Source: Chloroflexota bacterium (GTDB lineage Bacteria; Chloroflexota; Anaerolineae; UBA4142). From it: 62,149 nt of DNA. The stretch's first letter is position 1. Each line of letters opens with the position of its first letter. The position numbers were made by a program, and so were the translations under genes. Location: positions 1-62,149 of the forward strand of contig JACQYF010000033.1 of NCBI GenBank assembly GCA_016208315.1, given 5' to 3'. Below the pieces are notes generated by a model that saw only the letters and a list, made by a program, of their open reading frames with translations, was not told the DNA's origin and made no database searches. Of the stretch, positions 52,743 to 60,902 are shown piece by piece.

Positions 52743-53395
52743 CGACAAGAGCAGTCATACTGGATTTGGATGGTCTGCTCGTAGACAGTGAGCCGATTCA
52801 CCAGCGCGCGTTCAACACCTACTTGGCCCGTCACGGCGTCGAGTATCAGTTTGCGGAAGAGGAATACGGGCGCGCGTTTGTCGGCATACCGGTCGGCGCG
52901 AATGCCGAGTACCTCATCGAACGCTTTGCGTTGCCGTACACTGCCGTTGAGCTGCTCGCCGAGCGAGAGGCCATCTACACGGCGCTGATCGGCGATCCTT
53001 GCAACTTGAGGCGCATGCCGGGGGTGTCCAGGTTGCTGGACGAATTGCGGGCGCGGAAAATAGGGGCCGGTATTGCCTCGGGGTCGCCGCGTGAGCAGGT
53101 GGAGATTATTCTGCGCGGGCTGGGCATTGCGGAGCGATTTCCGGTGGTCGTCGCGGGCACCGATGTGCCGAAGACGAAACCCGCGCCGGACGTTTATTTG
53201 CGCGCAATGGAGTTGTTGGGCGTTTCAAAATCCGACTGCTTTGCGGTAGAAGATAGCGCGACGGGAGTTGCGGCGGCCAAAGCCGCGGGCTTGCGCGTGA
53301 TTGCCGTACCGAACCGATATACGCAACAGCAGGACCTCTCACGAGCCGACGCGCAAGTAAAAAGCTTGGAGCACGTGATTCCATTGCTCGGCTGA
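52739..53395 (+). CDS. HAD-superfamily phosphatase/phosphomutase (beta-PGM-like)
   Basis: The protein has 218 residues. The HAD motifs are VILDLDGLLVDSEPIHQRAF (motif I, Asp nucleophile), IASGSPREQVE (motif II), PKTKPAPDVYLRAM (motif III Lys) and AVEDSATGVAAAKAAG (motif IV). The cap is helical. It hydrolyses or isomerises a sugar phosphate, but the substrate is unknown. The ATG overlaps the metalloprotease stop (ATGA). Confidence 0.9.
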   Translation: MTTRAVILDLDGLLVDSEPIHQRAFNTYLARHGVEYQFAEEEYGRAFVGIPVGANAEYLIERFALPYTAVELLAEREAIYTALIGDPCNLRRMPGVSRLLDELRARKIGAGIASGSPREQVEIILRGLGIAERFPVVVAGTDVPKTKPAPDVYLRAMELLGVSKSDCFAVEDSATGVAAAKAAGLRVIAVPNRYTQQQDLSRADAQVKSLEHVIPLLG

Positions 53396-53458
53396 GTCTT
53401 GCCCTGACCCGTGGTTTGTGATAAACTGCCGATGCGTGTCAAACGAGAGGAGGCGACC

Positions 53459-53812
53459 ATGGGAATCACATACATCGAAGGTTCCGTCAGGGGCGACAAT
53501 GGCAAACAAGCAACCGTGCGATTCCTTGTAGACAGCGGCGCGACGTACACGCTCCTTCCCCATGGAACTTGGCAGGCAATTGGCCTGTCTCCTAAACGCT
53601 CATTGATATTTACGTTGGCCGATGGTACGCCAATCGAGCGTCAAATCTCCGAATGCTATATCATGTTGCCGGAAGGAGAAGGGCACACGCCCGTAATTCT
53701 CGGCGAACCGGGTGACGAAGCGCTCTTGGGAGTGGTGACTTTGGAGATTCTCGGATTGGTGCTCAATCCCTTCACGCGTACTCTTCAGCCGATGCGCATG
53801 ATGCTGGCGTAA
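53459..53812 (+). CDS. Retropepsin-like aspartic protease (clan AA)
   Basis: This 117-residue single-domain aspartic protease-like protein has Asp-Ser-Gly-Ala in RFLVDSGATYTLLP. A late glycine-rich strand reads EPGDEALLGVVTLEILGL. It would dimerise to form one active site, as in the small bacterial retropepsin-like family. I chose the ATG at 53459 with ggagg upstream. The partner and substrate are unknown. It ends at a strong bidirectional terminator. Confidence 0.85.
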   Translation: MGITYIEGSVRGDNGKQATVRFLVDSGATYTLLPHGTWQAIGLSPKRSLIFTLADGTPIERQISECYIMLPEGEGHTPVILGEPGDEALLGVVTLEILGLVLNPFTRTLQPMRMMLA

Positions 53813-53816
53813 ACAG

Positions 53817-53848
53817 TGCGACGCACCTCAGCGGTGCGTCGCATTTTT
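53817..53848. terminator. Intrinsic terminator shared by convergent genes
   Basis: Perfect 11-bp stem tgcgacgcacc / ggtgcgtcgca, loop tcagc, then five T on the plus strand. The stop of the DUF4058 gene lies in the loop. Confidence 0.9.
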
Positions 53849-54625
53849 CTTCTCGCGCAATATTTGGTCTAGCCAATTCTTCTGTTCGTCGGATAGCGCG
53901 GGCGGTGGAGGCGCTTGGGTGTAATCAATTTGGGCCGCATACGCCCCGCGATCATATACAGAGGCGACGGCAGCTTGCAGATCCAACGGCGCGTCTGGAT
54001 CGGGTTCCAGTAAGGGTAGCGGGAGCACAGGCAGTGGGTCCTTTAGCGAAATGGGCCAAACTTCAACGGTGGGACGATGGCCGGCACGGCTCAGCACAAC
54101 GTAATATGGCGCGAGAGGCACTGGGCGTTCCAGTGGTGGTCGTTCACCGCCGCGCAGCAGATCAATTTCGAGCAAATGAGCCGCAGAACGCAACAGGTCT
54201 TTGCGCTTGCGCTGATAGTCAGAGTACGCTTCGTGCCCCGGGCGTTTATTTACCGGCGAAAGGATTTCGATCACCGTAACGAGTTGCTGAGTGCCTGTCG
54301 TGCGAATCTCGACGTTATACAAGCGTAACGGGACTTCGAGAGGGATGAGACTCTGCACCGGCGCAGGGGTAATAGTCGCGATGCCAGATAACCGCTCGCT
54401 GGTGCGGGGCTGAGATTGCCACACGCCTACATCCGGGCGAATGCCATATGACTGCGAGACCTCAATGACCTCATAGGTCACATACGGCGTTAGCCGCGCA
54501 AAATAAGCGGGCTGAATCCTTTGATTCAGTTGAGCTTGAACTTCCGATGCTAGATTGCTGTGAAAATCGGACCACAACTCGGGCTGTTCAATATACGGGT
54601 CCATTCCGGGAAAGGGGGAAGGCAT
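53828..54625 (-). CDS. DUF4058 family protein
   Basis: The 265-residue protein has the family start MPSPFPGMDPYIEQPELWSD, then RPDVGVWQ, YNVEIRTTG, VTVIEILSPVNKRPG and ALSDEQKNWLDQILR. DUF4058 proteins are common in Cyanobacteria and Chloroflexota. Their EIxxP-type motif resembles a nuclease-like core, but no activity is established. I chose the ATG at 54625 with gaggtgg upstream; the longer frame adds an unrelated start. Confidence 0.9.
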   Translation of the reverse strand: MPSPFPGMDPYIEQPELWSDFHSNLASEVQAQLNQRIQPAYFARLTPYVTYEVIEVSQSYGIRPDVGVWQSQPRTSERLSGIATITPAPVQSLIPLEVPLRLYNVEIRTTGTQQLVTVIEILSPVNKRPGHEAYSDYQRKRKDLLRSAAHLLEIDLLRGGERPPLERPVPLAPYYVVLSRAGHRPTVEVWPISLKDPLPVLPLPLLEPDPDAPLDLQAAVASVYDRGAYAAQIDYTQAPPPPALSDEQKNWLDQILREKKNATHR

Positions 54626-54680
54626 ATTCCACCTCGCAGGCCCAAGTATATCACACGTTTCGCGAGCGGACAACTGACCC

Positions 54681-56021
54681 TCACGTCGCCGGCTCTGCGA
54701 GTAAATCGTATTCCATTGCCTGCGTGATTTTTACTTGGGCGAAGTGGCCTACCGGCAATTCCTTCTGGACGATGACGACACCATCCACTTCGGGCGCATC
54801 CCGGTACGAGCGTCCAATGCTCACGCCGTCCCCCGTGCCCTCGACCAACACGTCAACTTCTTCGCCGATAAACCGCGCGTTCTTCGCGAGTGAGATTTTC
54901 TGTTGGAGGGCCATCGCCTCCTTGCGGCGGCGCGCCTTGATCTTGTGGCTCACTTGATCCTCGAACAGCGCGGCGGGCGTGCCTTCTTCTTTCGAAAACT
55001 CAAAGATGCCCACGCGGTCGAATTGCTGTTCCTCCAGAAACTCACCCAGCGCCTGGTATTCCTCGTCCGTCTCGCCGGGAAAGCCGACGATAAACGTCGT
55101 GCGAATGGCGAGATCGGGCATGGCGGCGCGGAGCGCATTCAGCATCTGGCGCGTGACGACGATGTTGGGACGCTTCATCCGTTTGAGCGTTTCCGGGTGC
55201 GCGTGCTGGAGCGGCACGTCAATGTAATGTACGCACTGCGGAAAGCGCGCGAGCGTCTGAATCAACTTGGATGTGATGTGCCCGGGATACGTATACATGA
55301 GCCGCAGCCAGCGCAAACCATCCACCTCGGTACACAGCCGCTCGATCAGAGGCGCGAGCGCGTCGCGTTGGTTCAAGTCCCAACCGTACGCGGTCGTATC
55401 TTGCGCGACCAAAACGATTTCCTGCACGCCCTGCGCGACCAAGTCGCGCGCTTCGGCGATGACGGCATCGGGCGCTTTGGAACGATGCGCGCCTTTGATC
55501 GCGGGAATGATGCAAAAAGTACACGGCCGATCGCAGCCATCCGCAATCTTGAGGAACGCGCTCGGGCCTTGCGCGGCGCGCGGCAGCGGCTCGACAATCG
55601 AGCGCGCGGCAAGCTGTTCGAGGGGCAAGCCCGCGTACGCGTCGGCGAGCCAGTCGTTCTTTCGCGCCCTTTCGCGTGATTCCAGGTATTGCAGAAAACG
55701 CGGCATCGCCAGCCATCGTCCGGCGTCAATGACGCCGTCAACCTGTGGGACCTCGCGCTGAACGCTTTCGCCATAGCGCGAGATGAGGCAACCCGCGGCC
55801 ACGAGCAATTGCCCATCGCGTTTCTGCGCGCCCAGGTCGCGCAACGCGGCGACCGATTCCTGGCGCGAGGCCTGCAAAAAGCCGCAGGTATTGACGATCA
55901 ACACGTCGGCACCATCACTCGTGGAGGAAGCCGAGTAGCCGGCGCGATCAAGCAATGCGCCGATTCCATCGGAATCGGCGACATTTTTCGCGCAGCCGAG
56001 CGTGAGCAAATAGTACTTCAT
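54681..56021 (-). CDS. rimO: Ribosomal protein uS12 methylthiotransferase RimO
   Basis: The protein has 446 residues. The N-terminal UPF0004 domain (LLTLGCAKNVADSDG, VNTCGFLQASRQES, AGCLISRY) binds one iron-sulfur cluster. The radical-SAM centre is CDRPCTFC within KIADGCDRPCTFCIIPAIKG. The TRAM domain at the end holds RFIGEEVDVLVEG. It methylthiolates an Asp of ribosomal protein S12. Residues around 114-122 (ESRERARKN) come from a decamer-like repeat shared with 43949-43990 and look inserted in a loop. The next gene upstream encodes a RodZ-like protein. Confidence 0.93.
   Translation of the reverse strand: MKYYLLTLGCAKNVADSDGIGALLDRAGYSASSTSDGADVLIVNTCGFLQASRQESVAALRDLGAQKRDGQLLVAAGCLISRYGESVQREVPQVDGVIDAGRWLAMPRFLQYLESRERARKNDWLADAYAGLPLEQLAARSIVEPLPRAAQGPSAFLKIADGCDRPCTFCIIPAIKGAHRSKAPDAVIAEARDLVAQGVQEIVLVAQDTTAYGWDLNQRDALAPLIERLCTEVDGLRWLRLMYTYPGHITSKLIQTLARFPQCVHYIDVPLQHAHPETLKRMKRPNIVVTRQMLNALRAAMPDLAIRTTFIVGFPGETDEEYQALGEFLEEQQFDRVGIFEFSKEEGTPAALFEDQVSHKIKARRRKEAMALQQKISLAKNARFIGEEVDVLVEGTGDGVSIGRSYRDAPEVDGVVIVQKELPVGHFAQVKITQAMEYDLLAEPAT
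55658..55678. repeat. In-gene copy of the gcgaaagg repeat, in rimO
   Basis: The plus strand reads tctttcgcgccctttcgcgt, the complement of the decamer array at 43949-43990. It encodes the Arg/Glu-rich loop of RimO. Confidence 0.6.
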
Positions 56022-56036
56022 TCGAGAACTCGCAGT

Positions 56037-57440
56037 CTAGGAAAACGGGGTTAGGGTAGGTGTGGGGCCCGCGGGAGTCCTTGAGGGCGTTGGCGTGGAG
56101 GTGGGCGCGCTGATCGGCGCGGGCACAGACGATATTGAAATGGGCGGCGCGGGTGTTGCCGTGGGTACGATGTTCGTGGGCCGTTGCGGTGTGGCGCCGA
56201 CGAGTTTGCCACCGGCATTGAGCACCCACTGGCGTTCAAAGATGCTGCGTTCGCCAAAATTCAACGCACCTTGTTTTCGCCCATTAAACAAGACCGTCGC
56301 GCCGACTAAATTCTCGACACGTAGATAGAGAGTTTCTTTCGCCGACCAGGAAGACGATGCGCTTGGCGCCATTGGGCCATTAAAGACCATCAGGCCATCA
56401 ATGCCGACTTGCACCGTGATGGCTTGGGTCGCCTGTATTTCAAGATTCAGCGCGGTGGTTCCAGCAGGAGCGCTACGCGGTGTAGCGGTCGCGGCGGGTA
56501 CCGGAGTGATGTTGCCCGACACGGTAGCAAAGGGCGGCGCAGTCGCGGCAATGGTTGGGACGCCGGTTGGGCTCGCGCCGGGAACGCCAGTCGGTGTCGC
56601 GGTGCGCGCGACCAGCGTGGGAGTTGCGGTCCTTTGACTTGCGACCAGCGTAGCGACAGTTGGCGCAAGGCGCGTGGTTGCAATCAAACCACATGCCAGA
56701 AAAGCAAAGACAACTGCGATTGCAAACAGAATCGCGGCTGGCGCCGGCATGCCCAGGACGTTGCGCGGGAGGCGCATCGGACGCGCCCGTCTGCTTGCGG
56801 CAGGAACGTGCTCGATCTTGGACTCGATGGGTGTTTCGGCTATCGGTACGAGAACGGTTTCGGTAATCGCAGTTGGTTCGGGCGCAAGTGTTTCCGGCGG
56901 CGGAAGTGTTTCGGGTGGAAGTGACGGGGGCAATGGTGACTTGACAATCGGCAGCACCGGCTTTTTCGGTTTCGGCGACGGCGGGGCGAGAGGCAAACGA
57001 CGGCGCGCGACCGGCTCGGGCATAGAGGTCGGCAAGGGTGTCGAGGACGCGGGTTCGGTGGGAGCGTGGATGGGAGCGGCCGGCGGTTCGGAATGAGCGG
57101 CGACTTTTCCGCGCGCTCCATCCGCTCCGGGTGGGCGAGTGGCCGGAGGGCGTGGTGCGGCGGTCGGTCGCTTTACAAACGTGCCGCGCGGCGCCGGCGC
57201 CGCCGAGGGGATGGTATCCGCCGCGTAAAGATCGAGCATTTCCTGCGGATCAATTCGCAGATAGTTGGCGTAGGAACGAATGAGGCCGCGGAGAAAAGGT
57301 TCGGGCGGGAGATTTTCCGACTCGCCATCTTCGAGCGCTTGGAGCACATTGGCACGGATGCGCGTATCCAATTCGACTTGCAACAGCGCCAACCCGCGGG
57401 CCTCGCGCTCCTGTCGTAAACGTTGACCGAGGAGAGACAT
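56037..57440 (-). CDS. RodZ-like protein: HTH, membrane helix, DUF4115
   Basis: The protein has 467 residues. A cytosolic HTH_25 domain (LGQRLRQEREARGLALLQV, then FLRGLIRSYANYLRIDPQEML) is followed by a long Pro/Ala/Glu-rich linker and one membrane helix (PAAILFAIAVVFAFLACGLI). The outside part has a Thr/Pro-rich linker and a DUF4115 domain (VQVGIDGLMVFNGPMAP, YLRVENLVGATVLFNG). RodZ links MreB to the wall machinery; here the linkers are unusually long. I chose the ATG at 57440 because it gives the normal start SLLGQRLRQ. The promoter (57448-57476) leaves almost no 5' leader. Confidence 0.87.
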   Translation of the reverse strand: MSLLGQRLRQEREARGLALLQVELDTRIRANVLQALEDGESENLPPEPFLRGLIRSYANYLRIDPQEMLDLYAADTIPSAAPAPRGTFVKRPTAAPRPPATRPPGADGARGKVAAHSEPPAAPIHAPTEPASSTPLPTSMPEPVARRRLPLAPPSPKPKKPVLPIVKSPLPPSLPPETLPPPETLAPEPTAITETVLVPIAETPIESKIEHVPAASRRARPMRLPRNVLGMPAPAAILFAIAVVFAFLACGLIATTRLAPTVATLVASQRTATPTLVARTATPTGVPGASPTGVPTIAATAPPFATVSGNITPVPAATATPRSAPAGTTALNLEIQATQAITVQVGIDGLMVFNGPMAPSASSSWSAKETLYLRVENLVGATVLFNGRKQGALNFGERSIFERQWVLNAGGKLVGATPQRPTNIVPTATPAPPISISSVPAPISAPTSTPTPSRTPAGPTPTLTPFS

Positions 57441-57447
57441 CGGCGTG

Positions 57448-57476
57448 ATGATATATCGGGTAGGTTGAATTGTCAA
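57448..57476 (-). promoter_or_regulatory. Promoter of the RodZ-like gene
   Basis: On the minus strand TTGACA (57476-57471) and TATCAT (57453-57448) are exactly 17 bases apart. The -10 ends only seven bases before the ATG at 57440, so the transcript is predicted to be leaderless. Confidence 0.65.
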
Positions 57477-57508
57477 ATATCTGCGAAACGTGCGACGCAA
57501 CTCGCAGA

Positions 57509-57537
57509 TTGTGTGCGCGCGACGATTGTGCTATAAT
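57509..57537 (+). promoter_or_regulatory. Promoter of the LCP gene
   Basis: TTGTGT (57509-57514) and TATAAT (57532-57537) are 17 bases apart, divergent from the RodZ promoter. Confidence 0.7.
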
Positions 57538-57584
57538 CCTGCGGCAGGTCGAACGCCTGCACCTCAGCGTTGGGGAGGACGAGT

Positions 57585-58943
57585 TTGCAGAGTCGGCACG
57601 AGATTTCCGCGCGCGCGCCGGCGCGCGCCCTAGCCCAAGTATTGACGTTGGTCGTGTTTATATTGTTCGGTTGTGGCGCCCTGTTTTTCGCCTATCAAAT
57701 TTTTGATACGGTGCGCGAAGCCGTCGTCGTTCTGGGTGTGCCGAATCTTGGCGACTTGCCCTCGTTCGTGATGCCCCAGACCGCGCCGCGCCCCAATGCG
57801 CCGAACGTCGCGGCGGGCGAGCGCGTGAATGTCCTCTTTCTCGGCATTGACCGCCGTCCGAGCGAAAAATGTCCGTGCCGCAGCGATACAATGATGCTTG
57901 CCACGCTCGACGCCAAAGCGTTGACGGCCGGCGTCGTAACCATCCCGCGCGATCTCTACATTGATATTCCCGAAGTCGGCGAGGGGCGGATAAACACGGC
58001 GAATCTTTACGGCGACCTCTACAAGTATCCGGGCGGCGGTCCGGCGCTCGCCAAGAAAACAGTCGAATATCAATTGGGGCGCCGGGTTCATTACTACGTA
58101 TTGGTGGATTTCACCGGTTTCCGCAAAGCGATTGATGCGATCGGCGGCATTGACATTGACGTGCGCCGAGCGATTGACGATCCAACCTATCCCGACGAAA
58201 ACTTTGGGTACAAGCCGATTCACATTCCGGCGGGGCGCGTTCACATGAACGGCGACATGGCGCTGCAATACGCGCGCACGCGGCACGGCGGAACCGACTT
58301 TGACCGCTCGCAGCGCCAGATCCAGGTGCTCAAAGCCGTGCGCGAAAAAGCGCTCCGCCCCGAGATCCTGACGAAAGTTCCCCAGCTGGTCCAATCGCTG
58401 TGGGGCACGGTCCAGACCGACATGACGCCGCAGGATGTGATCGCGCTTGGACAGGTCGCGGCAAAAGTCAAGACGGAGAACATCAAGACCGCCTCGATTG
58501 ACAATACGATGACGGTGGAATACCGGACGAGCACGGGCGCAGATGTTCTCTGGCCCGACCGGGCCAAGATCGGTCGCATGATGGATCAGATCATCCCGCA
58601 GGACAATGGTGGCTTGGCCGACCAAGCGAAGCGGATTCAACAAGAAGGCGCGCGGATTCTGGTGTTGAACGGAACGAAGAACGCGCAGTTGGCGAAGAAT
58701 ACCGCGGATTATTTGCAGTCGCAGGGCTATCAGATTGCCGGCTACGGCAACGCCGACCGTTTCGATTATCGCCAGACGGTGCTCATTGACTACAGCGGTT
58801 CCAAGAACGCGACGGTGACGGCGCTCGCAAAACTGTTTCGCATTGATCCGGACAATATCCGCCCGACCAAGAACGTCAAGAGCGATTCGGACATCCGGCT
58901 GATCCTGGGCGCGGATTGGACGATACCGACGGAGAAGCCGTAG
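57585..58943 (+). CDS. LytR-CpsA-Psr (LCP) family protein with LytR_C domain
   Basis: The protein has 452 residues. A short cytosolic start and membrane helix (VLTLVVFILFGCGALFFAY) precede the LCP domain. That domain has NVLFLGIDRRPSEKCPCRSD, TMMLATLDA, IPRDLYIDIPEVGEGRINTA, DFTGFRKAIDAIGGIDID and ALQYARTRHGGTDFDRSQRQ with the Arg residues that bind polyprenyl pyrophosphate. A LytR_C domain follows (ILVLNGTKNAQLAKNTADYL). LCP enzymes attach glycopolymers to peptidoglycan. I chose TTG at 57585, six bases after ggggagg. The frame's GTG at 57570 overlaps that site. Confidence 0.92.
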   Translation: MQSRHEISARAPARALAQVLTLVVFILFGCGALFFAYQIFDTVREAVVVLGVPNLGDLPSFVMPQTAPRPNAPNVAAGERVNVLFLGIDRRPSEKCPCRSDTMMLATLDAKALTAGVVTIPRDLYIDIPEVGEGRINTANLYGDLYKYPGGGPALAKKTVEYQLGRRVHYYVLVDFTGFRKAIDAIGGIDIDVRRAIDDPTYPDENFGYKPIHIPAGRVHMNGDMALQYARTRHGGTDFDRSQRQIQVLKAVREKALRPEILTKVPQLVQSLWGTVQTDMTPQDVIALGQVAAKVKTENIKTASIDNTMTVEYRTSTGADVLWPDRAKIGRMMDQIIPQDNGGLADQAKRIQQEGARILVLNGTKNAQLAKNTADYLQSQGYQIAGYGNADRFDYRQTVLIDYSGSKNATVTALAKLFRIDPDNIRPTKNVKSDSDIRLILGADWTIPTEKP

Positions 58944-58950
58944 TTGAGGC

Positions 58951-58975
58951 ATGGAAGTGTGGGAGTGTGGGAGTA
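58951..58975. repeat. Octamer repeat downstream of the LCP gene
   Basis: Units gtgtggga are repeated, the same family as 24939-25002 and 31945-32015. Confidence 0.75.
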
Positions 58976-58978
58976 AGA

Positions 58979-59004
58979 AGCCGACCTGGGGGTGAGAGTC
59001 GGCT
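58979..59004 (+). terminator. Possible terminator hairpin after the LCP gene
   Basis: Stem agccgac / gtcggct with a 12-base loop, followed by a weak ggtctt. Confidence 0.4.
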
Positions 59005-59097
59005 GGTCTTATCTGCTCGATAGGGCAAACCGCGTACGAACCAAAGACGCGACTGGATTCTCAAATTGGCAGCTGTCTCGTGCTTTTCTCCTCCCCA

Positions 59098-59411
59098 CGG
59101 CAACACGACCGAGAGCGGCTGCGGCTTGACGTGGCTGCTCAACCCGGACATCGTCGGGTCGCCAATATTCGACCAAGTATATCCGCCGTCCAAAGATGAC
59201 TGCTCGCCCAAGCAACTCTCACATTCAAGGGGTCGGCCAGGGCGAAGAGATTGCCGGGATTGAGCGTATTGTCAATCTTGGTGTTCGTCCACGCGGCGCC
59301 GCCATCGGCGATGCGATAGATGTATTGTCCGCTCAACTGTTGCTGTGCGATGGCCCACAACACATTGGAGTTGACTGGGGAGAGCGAAATCCCAGTGAAA
59401 GTGTCAATCAC
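59098..59411 (-). pseudogene. Decayed fragment of the beta-propeller (BNR-like) gene, copy 3
   Basis: The part at 59139-59411 matches residues of the long copy at 60903-62027 (compare MIDTFTGISLSPVNSNVLWA with MIDMFTGISLSNINSNVLWA). It then jumps frame to GGYTWSNIGDPTMSGLS and ends PQPLSVVLP. About 60 residues are missing at the junction near 59200-59211. The stop codon cta of the other copies is cca here, so even the end is lost. It is not functional. Confidence 0.85.
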
Positions 59412-59429
59412 GCTTTCTCAATTCAACAC

Positions 59430-59912
59430 TCACGGTCCAAACAGTGGAAGTTCGACGCCAACCCCTAACCCGATCTCGTTGTAACACGTGTCTTTGTCCG
59501 CACACCACCAGACCCTTCCGGCAATTGTTACGGGTGCGTAGATTTGTTGCTTGTATTCGGGCCCAGGTGCCCAGATCATCTCCAGAACCCTCGATTCACC
59601 CGGTTTGAGTTCCAAGCGAGTTAACTCTGCCGTTAACGGCTTGCCATCGGACCATCGAACCTTCGGAAATCCCCCGGGAATGAGAATGTCTGCCACCGGC
59701 TTGTCTTTGCGGTCATAGACAACCGTTTGTTTGCCTTCGTTGCGCACCGTGAAGCGAATCGTGACCGGCTGGTTCACATTCACGTTGCGATGGCTTGTCC
59801 ACAGAATAAGCGCGAGATCGTCAAGTCCTGTGGCATTTGATTGGGGAGAAGGCCAGCCCACACAGGCGCTCAACCCCAGTGGAAGGAGCAAAAGCAAGAG
59901 CCATCTTCGCAT
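59430..59912 (-). CDS. Lipoprotein with BsuPI-like beta-sandwich, copy B
   Basis: The 160-residue protein has a signal and lipobox (LLLLLLPLGLSAC). A BsuPI/intracellular-protease-inhibitor-like fold follows (VNVNQPVTIRFTVRNEGKQT, KPVADILIPGGFPKVRWSDG, LTRLELKPGESRVLEM). It is a paralogue of the gene at 60328-60900: both have the motif RWSDxKPLT and then LTRLELxPGES. A strong ribosome site (ggaggagg) precedes the ATG. It follows a decayed propeller copy by 13 bases, as the paralogue follows the intact one. Confidence 0.8.
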   Translation of the reverse strand: MRRWLLLLLLPLGLSACVGWPSPQSNATGLDDLALILWTSHRNVNVNQPVTIRFTVRNEGKQTVVYDRKDKPVADILIPGGFPKVRWSDGKPLTAELTRLELKPGESRVLEMIWAPGPEYKQQIYAPVTIAGRVWWCADKDTCYNEIGLGVGVELPLFGP

Positions 59913-59925
59913 GTGTTCCTCCTCC

Positions 59926-60240
59926 CTACGGCAACACGACCGACAAGGGCTGCGGTTTGGTGTAGCGGCTCAGTTCGGTCATCGCCGGGTCGCCGATATT
60001 CAACCAACTTGCCCCACCATCAAAAGAAACCTGAACGCTCCCGGTACCCTGCGGCCCTTCGGGCACCCCATAGAGAACTTGGGGCGCGATGGTCGCCAAA
60101 GCATGGAATGGACTGTTGATTCTCACCCAGGTTGCGTTCCCGTCCTGACTGCGCTTCAGGCCCTCTTGGCCGCCGCTTGCCCAGGCTGCCTGCGCATTGA
60201 CCGGATCGGCGAGGACGAAGCGATTGCCGGGATTGAGTCC
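59926..60240 (-). pseudogene. C-terminal fragment of the beta-propeller gene, copy 2
   Basis: This stretch matches the last third of the long copy (NPGNRFVLADPVNAQAAWAS, FHALATIAPQVLYGVPEGPQ, PQPLSVVLP) and keeps the same stop (TAG). Its 5' part is missing, and the bases to its right show no match to the propeller. A frame begins at 60270, but the first residues are unrelated. Confidence 0.85.
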
Positions 60241-60327
60241 TCGCCCTTCTATGAGCGCCGCACAGGCCAAACGCGGCGCGCCAAGTGCCGCGCCCGTTTT
60301 GTTATAGATCGAATTGAGTTTGAAGCT

Positions 60328-60900
60328 TCACGGACCCAAGGAACCTGTACAGTACTTGACACCAATGGTGAAACCAGGTAATTGCGGGGGAAACTTTGCA
60401 CTGTAAGTAAAATGTGCCGAGACTGCGACAGCTCCTTGTATGGATGGATCAGGCACCCAGCCCATTTCGATGGTCTTGGATTCCCCCGGTCCAAGTTCGA
60501 GACGAGTGAGATCGGTAGTCAATGGTTTGCTATCCGACCAGCGGCGAAATACGCGGTCCCGGTCCCCCACGACAATGTCTAATACAGGCCGATCTCTTAG
60601 TTCAATCACTTCGACTCTGGATCCCTTGTTCGTTGCAGTGGCGCGCAGGACAACGGTCTCCCCTGGTTGTACACAATCACTACTCGCCCACATCTCTACT
60701 GTTATGAAATCAACTCCACTGGTGCTACTGACTGGCTTTGACTGACGCGAACAGCCGACTAGGGCTATGATTAGCATCAGCAAACCGACAGGGATAGACC
60801 AGTGTGTAGATTGCCATCGAGTAGCATTGCAACCGGAGTGAACGCGGCTGTGCATAGTCGTGCAACCCCGCATGGTGAGAACACTCTTGTTCATGTTCAC
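60328..60900 (-). CDS. Lipoprotein with BsuPI-like beta-sandwich, copy A
   Basis: The 190-residue protein has a long N-terminus before a membrane/lipobox stretch (VGLLMLIIALVGC). The same fold as copy B follows (CVQPGETVVLRATATNKGS, RWSDSKPLTTDLTRLELGPG). The ATG at 60900 is two bases after the propeller stop and has gaggtg upstream. The unusually long N-terminus (about 45 residues before the lipobox) might mean the real start is later, but no better ribosome site is seen. It may bind a protease or a surface ligand, which is only inferred from the fold. Confidence 0.78.
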   Translation of the reverse strand: MNMNKSVLTMRGCTTMHSRVHSGCNATRWQSTHWSIPVGLLMLIIALVGCSRQSKPVSSTSGVDFITVEMWASSDCVQPGETVVLRATATNKGSRVEVIELRDRPVLDIVVGDRDRVFRRWSDSKPLTTDLTRLELGPGESKTIEMGWVPDPSIQGAVAVSAHFTYSAKFPPQLPGFTIGVKYCTGSLGP

Positions 60901-60902
60901 CT

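Noticed and set aside
57630..58952. 440-codon open frame on the minus strand
   Set aside because: It is opposite the LCP gene, which has clear domains. The antisense protein is not protein-like.
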